A DNA stretch of 41,660 bases from Flavobacterium tructae. Lineage in GTDB: Bacteria; Bacteroidota; Bacteroidia; Flavobacteriales; Flavobacteriaceae. The stretch lies in contig NZ_MUHH01000021.1 in NCBI RefSeq assembly GCF_002217475.1, positions 1-41,660 on the forward strand, in the 5' to 3' direction. The notes under the pieces are model-generated. The model did no database searches. It was given only the letters and a program-made list of their open reading frames with translations, and was not told the origin of the DNA. Shown one piece after another: positions 35,922 through 41,660 of the stretch. Both the position numbers and the translations under genes were made by a program. Each line of letters opens with the position of its first letter. Within the stretch, counting starts at the first letter, position 1.

Positions 35922-36075
35922 AAATTGTCGGTCTTCGACTTCGCTCAGACTGACAATTTTGGCTTCGCTCAGACTGACAATTTTAACTTAGATCAGACTG
36001 ACATTCTGTGATTATTATTTTTTGATTTATAAATTGAGTCTGTCAGTCTTCGACTCCGCTCAGACTGACAGACTT
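35921..36075. repeat. Hairpin and 24-bp tandem repeats after susD
   Basis: AAAATTGTCGGTCT (35921-35934) pairs with AGACTGACAATTTT (35947-35960) around the loop TCGACTTCGCTC. Three 24-base tandem units (CTTCGCTCAGACTGACAATT plus four bases) run from 35939 to 36010. A second hairpin, AGTCTGTCAGTCT (36037-36049) with AGACTGACAGACT (36062-36074), has a perfect 13-bp stem around the loop TCGACTCCGCTC. The first hairpin may end or weaken the susCD transcript. Confidence 0.75.
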
Positions 36076-36180
36076 TGATTATTATTTTTTGCTTTCCAAA
36101 CAACAAACAACAAACCATAAACTATAAACAGCTTAACGGTTAAACAAATAAACGATTAAACAATACTACAGCTATGTATT

Positions 36181-37002
36181 ATGAAAAATAAAAACCCCGA
36201 AACCGAACAAGAGTCCCTTTATAAAAATCTGGATCAGATGAGCACCAAAGAACTGCTGATCAATATGAATACAGAAGATCAAAAGGTACCTCATATTGTT
36301 GAAAAGCAAATTCCGAAAATTGAAAAGCTGGTCAAAGCCATTGTAAAGAAAATGCAGTTGGGCGGACGATTATTTTATATTGGTGCCGGAACTTCAGGGC
36401 GTATTGGAATTTTAGATGCTTCTGAATGCCCTCCTACTTTTGGAGTATCCCATGATATGATTATCGGAATTATTGCCGGAGGTGATACCGCCATTCGAAA
36501 AGCCGTAGAAAATGCCGAAGACGATACCGAGCAGGCCTGGAAAGATTTATCGAAACATCAGATCTCGAGTCTGGATTTTGTTATCGGAATAGCCGCTTCC
36601 GGAAACACTCCGTATGTATTGGGAGGACTCCAAAAAGCCAAAGAAAACAATATTAAAACCGGAAGCATTTCCTGTATCAGTAAAGGACTGATTGCCGAAG
36701 TCGCCGATTATCCGATCGAAGTCGTGGTTGGTCCCGAATTCCTGACCGGAAGTACCCGCATGAAAGCAGGAACAGCACAAAAACTGACTTTAAATATGAT
36801 TTCAACTTCGGTTATGATCAAATTAGGAAGGATCAAAGGCAACAAAATGGTCGACATGCAATTGTCTAACGAAAAATTAGTTAAAAGAGCTATTAAAATG
36901 ATCGTGGAAGAACTCCAAATTGAACACGATCTAGCAGCTGAACTACTGGAGAAACACAAAAGTGTGAGGGCCGTTTTACAAGAAAACAACGCTAAGAAAT
37001 AA
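36181..37002 (+). CDS. murQ: N-acetylmuramic acid 6-phosphate etherase
   Basis: A 273-residue SIS-fold enzyme that removes the D-lactyl ether of MurNAc-6-phosphate, giving GlcNAc-6-phosphate and D-lactate, the key step in using cell-wall MurNAc. The family signature GAGTSGRIGILDASECPPTFG (residues 68-88) carries the catalytic Glu82, and NAEDD places the second conserved acid at Glu113. VIGIAASGNTPYVLGGLQKAK and GPEFLTGSTRMKAGTAQKLT complete the sugar-phosphate site. It is slightly shorter than E. coli MurQ (about 298) because the C-terminal helical tail is brief. It is the diagnostic gene for the substrate of this locus. Confidence 0.96.
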   Translation: MKNKNPETEQESLYKNLDQMSTKELLINMNTEDQKVPHIVEKQIPKIEKLVKAIVKKMQLGGRLFYIGAGTSGRIGILDASECPPTFGVSHDMIIGIIAGGDTAIRKAVENAEDDTEQAWKDLSKHQISSLDFVIGIAASGNTPYVLGGLQKAKENNIKTGSISCISKGLIAEVADYPIEVVVGPEFLTGSTRMKAGTAQKLTLNMISTSVMIKLGRIKGNKMVDMQLSNEKLVKRAIKMIVEELQIEHDLAAELLEKHKSVRAVLQENNAKK

Positions 37003-37335
37003 ACCAACTGAGTGTCGCTTAATACATAGAAACATAGCGTTTGGAATCTATAGAAAAACGCCACAGATTAAACGGATTAAGGCGATTAAAAAATCTGCTA
37101 TATCTGCGAGAAAAAAATTAAACACATAGTAACATAGATTTTATACCGTAGTTCTAGTATAATCAAAAAAAATCAAGATTTCTTCACATAGCTATATGAC
37201 AGCTCTATGCGATACTATTAAAAGTGAAATGCCTTTATTCGGAATCCACAAACTATATTTCTATGTGCTTAACAGACCTTTTATCAAGCTCATAACAACT
37301 TAAAAAAATAATCTCATCACTAATTCAAAACCAAA
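37003..37335. repeat. Intergenic stretch with dispersed repeats between murQ and the symporter
   Basis: The 333 bases hold ACATAGAAACATAGCG (about 37025), ACACATAGTAACATAGATTT (about 37123) and TTTCTATGTGCTTAA (about 37258), which form an inverted family, plus CCACAGATTAAACGGATTAA at about 37062, the same family as in 22227-22828. No ORF, RNA or clear terminator is visible, so transcription from murQ into the symporter remains possible. Confidence 0.6.
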
Positions 37336-38841
37336 ATGTCTTCAAGCACCATCTTAATCTTCATCATCGTATATTTTGGCATACTATTACTGATTTCTCA
37401 AATCATCAGCAAAAAAGGACAGGACAACGATTCGTTTTTCAAAGCCAATAAAAACTCCAAATGGTATTTAGTAGCTTTTGGAATGATTGGCACTTCGCTG
37501 TCCGGACTAACGTTTATCTCCGTTCCGGGTGAGGTTGGATCTCCAAACGGAGAGCAGTTCAAATATTTTCAGTTTATATTAGGACAGGCCGTAGGGCTTA
37601 TTGTAATTGCAAAAGTATTACTCCCTTTGTATTACAGAATGAATCTTACCTCGATATACAGCTATATCGAAAAAAGAATGGGAACAAACAGTTACAAAAC
37701 GGCCGCCTCTATTTTTCTGGTAAGTCGTACCATAGGTTCTGCCTTGCGCTTTTATTTGGTTGTACTTGTACTGCAGCGTTATGTTTTTGATTACTATCAC
37801 ATTCCGTTTCCGCTCACCGTATTTTTAGGTCTGACCTTTGTTTTTTTATATACTTACCGAAGCGGCTTAAAAGCCATTATTATCACAGACACTTTACAGA
37901 CTTTCTTTTTGGTGTCCTCTGTTTTTATTACCATATATTTTGTTCTAAACAGTTTAGATTTAACCGTTTTCGAATCGGTTTCAGCAATTCGAAACAGTAA
38001 TTACTCTAAAACTTTTTTCTTTGATGATTTCCTGACCAATAAATATCATTTTGCCAAGCAATTTTTAGGAGGGTTACTAATCATGATTGCGATGGTAGGA
38101 CTGGATCAGGATTTAATGCAAAAAAACATCAGTTGCAAAAACATTAAAGAAGCACAAAAAAACATGTACACTTTTACCGTTATTTTCGTCACGATCAGTC
38201 TTCTTTTTTTAAGTCTTGGAGCTTTACTGTATATGTATGCTGCAAAAAACAACATTTCCGTACCGCTGGATTTGATAACCAACAAACCCAGAACAGATCT
38301 TCTATTTCCGGAGATTGCACTGAATCATTTGGCTACTGTTCCCGCTCTGGTATTTTTGTTAGGAATCATTGCAGCCACTTTTGCTACAACCGACTCTGCT
38401 TTAACGGCTCTGACCACTTCTTTTTGTGTTGATTTTCTGGGAATGGATAAAACCGAAAACATTTCAAATCCTAAAAATGTAAAACGAAGACATCTAGTGC
38501 ACCTCGCCTTTTCGTTTCTGTTCTTTTTGGTCATTATAGTTCTTAATTCTTTTAACGACAGCTCCGTTGTTGCATTGGTTTTCAAGGCCGCTTCCTATAC
38601 TTATGGGCCGCTGTTGGGCTTGTATGCTTTTGGATTACTTCAGAAAAACAGAATTGTAACCGACAAACTGGTACCTTGGTTTTGTATCGTAGCTCCTATT
38701 TTAACTTATATACTAAGCGAAAATTCGAAAGCTCTTTTGGGTTATGTCTTTGACAATGAATTGATCCTTATAAATGCACTAATTACCTATACAGGCCTTT
38801 ATTTTACCAGTAAAAAATCCGACAAAAAAATATACTTTTAA
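37336..38841 (+). CDS. Sodium:solute symporter (SSS family), likely amino-sugar importer
   Basis: A 501-residue inner-membrane transporter with about 13 hydrophobic segments. The family segments FGMIGTSLSGLTFISVPGEV (near 50-70), SRTIGSALRFYLVVLVLQRY, GLTFVFLYTYRSGLKAIIIT, and GIIAATFATTDSALTALTTS (near 344-364) match the SSS/SLC5 fold, whose last region holds sodium-site residues. Flanked by murQ and an AnmK-type kinase, it should bring MurNAc, anhydroMurNAc or a related sugar across the inner membrane. This replaces the phosphotransferase route (MurP) of E. coli, which would explain why a separate kinase gene is needed. The sugar specificity is inferred from context only. Confidence 0.88.
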   Translation: MSSSTILIFIIVYFGILLLISQIISKKGQDNDSFFKANKNSKWYLVAFGMIGTSLSGLTFISVPGEVGSPNGEQFKYFQFILGQAVGLIVIAKVLLPLYYRMNLTSIYSYIEKRMGTNSYKTAASIFLVSRTIGSALRFYLVVLVLQRYVFDYYHIPFPLTVFLGLTFVFLYTYRSGLKAIIITDTLQTFFLVSSVFITIYFVLNSLDLTVFESVSAIRNSNYSKTFFFDDFLTNKYHFAKQFLGGLLIMIAMVGLDQDLMQKNISCKNIKEAQKNMYTFTVIFVTISLLFLSLGALLYMYAAKNNISVPLDLITNKPRTDLLFPEIALNHLATVPALVFLLGIIAATFATTDSALTALTTSFCVDFLGMDKTENISNPKNVKRRHLVHLAFSFLFFLVIIVLNSFNDSSVVALVFKAASYTYGPLLGLYAFGLLQKNRIVTDKLVPWFCIVAPILTYILSENSKALLGYVFDNELILINALITYTGLYFTSKKSDKKIYF

Positions 38842-38930
38842 GCCGATTAATGCCAAAATACTCTAATTTTAACCCGTTAACAAATAAATGATACATCTTT
38901 TACATACGATTTGTGAATAAAAAATTCCGC

Positions 38931-38975
38931 CACGAATTCACGAATTATTGCTTTATAATAATTCGTGAATTCGTG
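38931..38975. repeat. 19-bp inverted repeat (CACGAATTCACGAATTATT family)
   Basis: CACGAATTCACGAATTATT (38931-38949) and AATAATTCGTGAATTCGTG (38957-38975) are exact reverse complements around a 7-base loop. The same element occurs at 22407, 22541 and 22800. It lies between the symporter and the kinase gene and has no T run, so it is a dispersed palindrome rather than a classical terminator, though it could stabilise RNA ends. Confidence 0.7.
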
Positions 38976-39069
38976 ACGAAAAACAAATCTATCTGTTAAA
39001 ACAATTATACCTAACGAGTTCATTTTATAACTTTTACAATTCAAATCGTCTTTATAAAATTCAATTTTC

Positions 39070-40278
39070 ATGAATAAAAATATAAACGCTCTGTACCAAA
39101 TTGCTCAAAAAGAAACCCGCAGCATTATTGGGTTAATGTCCGGCACTTCCCTTGACGGGCTCGATATTGCCTTATGCGAAATTTCAGGTTCAGGGCAAAA
39201 TAGCACTGTCAGAATAGCTCAATTTGAAACCATTGATTATTCGGAAGACATTAAATTTGAAATCCGTAAAGTTTTTGCGAAAAAAGAAATTGATTTTCAA
39301 CATTTGGTGATGCTCAACGAATGGATTGGTTTGCTTCATGCCGAAATGATCAATAATTTTCTCAAAAAACGAAATATTCCCTCCGCCGAAATCGATTTGA
39401 TTGCTTCACACGGGCAAACGGTTTTGCACGCTCCTAAGTTTTTACACCAGCAGGAAAAATTTCCAAACGCCACTTTACAAATTGGTGATGGCGACCACAT
39501 AGCTGTGAAAACAGGTATCATTACCCTTTCCGATTTCAGGCAAAAACACATTGCTGCAGGTGGCGAAGGCGCTCCATTAGCCGTTTATGGTGATTATTTT
39601 TTATTTGGAAAAAAGGGCGAAAACCGCATCATGCTCAATATGGGGGGTATTGCTAATTTTACTTTTTTACCCGCTTCATTAAATCCCGAAGAAACCTTCG
39701 TAACCGATACCGGAACAGGAAATACACTGATCGATCTTTTTACGAAACGGTATTACCCTGAAAAAAGTTACGATAAAGATGCCGAAATAGCCCGAAAAGG
39801 AACTGTAAATCAGTTATTGCTCGATCATTTAAAAGACGATGCTTTTTTCCGTCAGGAATTTCCAAAAACAATAGGTCCGGAGCTTTTTAGTGCCGAATAC
39901 GTAAAAGCAGCTTTGACCAGAAGTTCCTCTGAAACCATTGCTGCTCCCGATTTACTGGCCACTTTAACCCGTTTTAGTGCCGAAACAATCGCCGAAGCCA
40001 TTCATTATGCCGTAAACAACTCCGTCGACAAACTCGAAGATTTCAAAATTTACCTGTCCGGCGGAGGCATGCACAATCCTTTACTAGTGCAATGGCTTAA
40101 AGAATTGTTGCCTTGCGATTTTCACAAAACAGATGAACTGGGTATTTCAGGCGATGCCAAAGAAGCCGTTTTGTTTGCTATTTTGGCTAATGAAACTATA
40201 GCTGGCGAAGATTTTAATTTTGGCTCACACAAAGGAATTCCATCCGTAACCATGGGGAAAATTTCGTTACCTGATTAA
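39070..40278 (+). CDS. anmK: AnmK-family anhydro-N-acetylmuramic acid kinase (variant)
   Basis: A 402-residue sugar kinase of the AnmK family, which hydrolyses 1,6-anhydroMurNAc and phosphorylates it to MurNAc-6-P, the MurQ substrate. The signature GLMSGTSLDGLDIAL is at 21-35, SHGQTVLHAP near 113-122, DFRQKHIAAGGEGAPL at 155-170, and TDTGTGN at 212-218, where Asp213 should be the catalytic acid/base. Differences from usual sequences are His160 where Asp is common (FRxxD), TGTGN instead of CGPGN, and QIGDGDHIA where many have QIGN. Length is above the usual 350-390. The enzyme may act on MurNAc or a close relative rather than strictly on the anhydro sugar; this is inference. It lies 15 bases before the acyltransferase gene. 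Confidence 0.88.
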   Translation: MNKNINALYQIAQKETRSIIGLMSGTSLDGLDIALCEISGSGQNSTVRIAQFETIDYSEDIKFEIRKVFAKKEIDFQHLVMLNEWIGLLHAEMINNFLKKRNIPSAEIDLIASHGQTVLHAPKFLHQQEKFPNATLQIGDGDHIAVKTGIITLSDFRQKHIAAGGEGAPLAVYGDYFLFGKKGENRIMLNMGGIANFTFLPASLNPEETFVTDTGTGNTLIDLFTKRYYPEKSYDKDAEIARKGTVNQLLLDHLKDDAFFRQEFPKTIGPELFSAEYVKAALTRSSSETIAAPDLLATLTRFSAETIAEAIHYAVNNSVDKLEDFKIYLSGGGMHNPLLVQWLKELLPCDFHKTDELGISGDAKEAVLFAILANETIAGEDFNFGSHKGIPSVTMGKISLPD

Positions 40279-40293
40279 ATAATACACCAAAAA

Positions 40294-41562
40294 ATGAAAG
40301 ACCGTATCATTTCAGTTGATGTTTTAAGAGGCCTTACCGTCTTATTAATGACCGTTGTAAACAATCCGGGAAGTTGGGATTATGTTTATCCCATTCTCGA
40401 TCACGCAAAATGGAACGGCTGTACCTTAGCCGATCTCGTTTTTCCGTTTTTTATACTTGTTGTAGGAATCGCAATTCCTTTGGCCATGCCCATTAAACAA
40501 GACAAACCCGAAAACATCTTAAAAATAATCACGCGTTCTCTGCGCATCATTTGCCTTGGATTTTTTCTGTACTTTTTCAACAGTATTTATTTTCTCGGAC
40601 TTGACGGATTTCCGCTTCTTATAGTACGTTTAATTCTCACCGCTTTAGTTGGATATGCTTTAATTGGAAACTTCAACCTAAGAATTAAAACCATTTTAGC
40701 CGTTGGTCTTTTCATTATTTTTCTTGCTTTAGCTTATGGCGGACACGAAAATTTCAGCGATGTCAGACTTCCCGGTGTACTACAGCGTATCGGAGTTGTT
40801 TATCTACTAGTTTCACTCGTCTATTTAAAAACAAACGTAAAAACCCAAATCATTCTGAGTGCTCTTATTTTATTGGGCTATTGGGCGATCATGACACTGG
40901 TTCCAGTTCCCGGAATTGGTCCTGCAAATCTGGAACCGGGTACCAATTTAGCGTCATGGCTCGATAGTATTTTACTCAAAGATCACATGTACATCGCTAC
41001 CAAAACCTGGGATCCGGAAGGCATTTTGAGCACCGTACCCACTATAGCAAACGGATTAATCGGACTACTAATAGGACAATTGCTTCTAAAACCCATACCA
41101 AAAATCGAAATTGCCAAAAAAATGGGAATCCTTAGTGTTGCGCTCATTATCTCAGGATTACTGTGGTCTCTATTTTTCCCAATAAATAAAGCACTTTGGA
41201 GCAGCTCGTATGTTTTATTTACTGCCGGGATTGGTTTATTTCTCCTCACTCTGGTCTATTATGTAGTAGATATACTCAATCACAAAAAATGGACAACCTT
41301 TTTACTCAGCTGGGGCGTAAATCCAATGATTGTATTTTTTGTTTCCGGCATACTGCCTCGTGCATTTGCGATGATTAAAATTCAGAATCCTCAAAATATT
41401 TCCGAGACTATAAACGTTAGAGACTATGCGTACCAGTACTGGATCAGTCCTCTTTTTGAAAATCAATTGTTATCATCCCTTACCTATTCTGTACTGTATG
41501 TACTATTATGGAGTTGTGTTTTAGGATATTTTTACAAAAAAAGGCTCATTTTTAAGGTATAA
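40294..41562 (+). CDS. NagX/HGSNAT-like membrane acyltransferase
   Basis: A 422-residue membrane protein with about 10-11 helices, related to heparan-alpha-glucosaminide N-acetyltransferase and bacterial NagX (COG4299). The N-terminus ISVDVLRGLTVLLMTVVNNP and the following GCTLADLVFPFFILVVGIAI are the family signatures, with the downstream RLPGVLQRIGVVYLLVSLVY, a large loop (WDPEGILSTVPTIANGLIGL) and a C-terminal helix set (SWGVNPMIVFFVSGIL). HGSNAT moves an acetyl group from cytosolic acetyl-CoA to an amino sugar across the membrane. NagX is commonly found in GlcNAc-use operons. Here it could re-acetylate de-N-acetylated amino sugars so they can enter the pathway; that role is inference. Confidence 0.85.
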   Translation: MKDRIISVDVLRGLTVLLMTVVNNPGSWDYVYPILDHAKWNGCTLADLVFPFFILVVGIAIPLAMPIKQDKPENILKIITRSLRIICLGFFLYFFNSIYFLGLDGFPLLIVRLILTALVGYALIGNFNLRIKTILAVGLFIIFLALAYGGHENFSDVRLPGVLQRIGVVYLLVSLVYLKTNVKTQIILSALILLGYWAIMTLVPVPGIGPANLEPGTNLASWLDSILLKDHMYIATKTWDPEGILSTVPTIANGLIGLLIGQLLLKPIPKIEIAKKMGILSVALIISGLLWSLFFPINKALWSSSYVLFTAGIGLFLLTLVYYVVDILNHKKWTTFLLSWGVNPMIVFFVSGILPRAFAMIKIQNPQNISETINVRDYAYQYWISPLFENQLLSSLTYSVLYVLLWSCVLGYFYKKRLIFKV

Positions 41563-41621
41563 ATCCTTTTGATTTTAGAATTAACTATTTTGAATTATAA
41601 AATTAAAAAAATCTATTACTA

Positions 41622-41660
41622 ATGTCCGGCTGAGCAGAATCGAAGTATTGTCGGGCTGAG
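41622..41660. repeat. Start of a GAGCAGAATCGA-type repeat at the window edge
   Basis: TGTCCGGCTGAGCAGAATCG begins at 41623 and a second unit, TGTCGGGCTGAG, begins 26 bases later and runs off the window. GAGCAGAATCGA (41632-41643) is a two-base variant of the GAGCGGAGTCGA core seen at 25926, 26065 and (inverted) 36050. Confidence 0.5.

Noticed and set aside
35939..36010. Possible CRISPR-like array with 24-base period
   Set aside because: The units are directly abutting with no unique spacers, and no cas gene is present; these are plain tandem repeats.

Overview
The window is a chromosomal piece of a Bacteroidota bacterium, most likely a Flavobacterium or close relative. The evidence is the low GC content, a SusC/SusD pair, promoter boxes of the Bacteroidota type (TTG, about 17-23 bases, TAnnTTTG), almost no Shine-Dalgarno sequences, and protein sequences typical of flavobacteria. 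No tRNA, rRNA, CRISPR array, transposase or phage gene was seen.

Positions 1-26000 look like core chromosome. In order they hold a secreted S41 peptidase; two exported amidohydrolase-fold proteins; an ammonium channel (amt); a minus-strand pair, tilS and dsbD, that overlap by one base; a chorismate-utilising PabB-type enzyme; a DUF4349 lipoprotein; a DoxX-like membrane protein; a small secreted protein of unknown function; dihydrolipoyl dehydrogenase (lpdA); an SRPBCC protein; a divergent Lrp regulator and PLP-dependent sulfur amino acid enzyme; a large APC amino acid permease; and a 968-residue FAD / iron-sulfur oxidoreductase. The intergenic stretches from about 17.2 kb onward are rich in short dispersed repeats. 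In two cases they carry a degraded copy of the 3' end of the neighbouring gene.

Positions 26099-30339 are a more AT-rich accessory stretch: a four-helix membrane protein, a probable DUF6896 protein, a small XRE repressor with a divergent 77-residue gene, a Fic-domain protein, a 62-codon ORF and an orphan 224-residue protein. None is core metabolism. The set resembles a small toxin/immunity or regulatory island, but no complete known defence system can be recognised.

Positions 30594-41562 form one coherent catabolic locus for peptidoglycan amino sugars: a DeoR-type repressor, divergent from susC-susD (outer-membrane uptake), murQ (MurNAc-6-phosphate etherase), a sodium:solute symporter (inner-membrane uptake), an AnmK-type kinase and a NagX/HGSNAT-like membrane acyltransferase. 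The inferred route is SusCD import of a cell-wall sugar, symport into the cytoplasm, phosphorylation to MurNAc-6-P, and cleavage to GlcNAc-6-P plus lactate. No glycoside hydrolase is inside the window; the locus may continue past its right edge.
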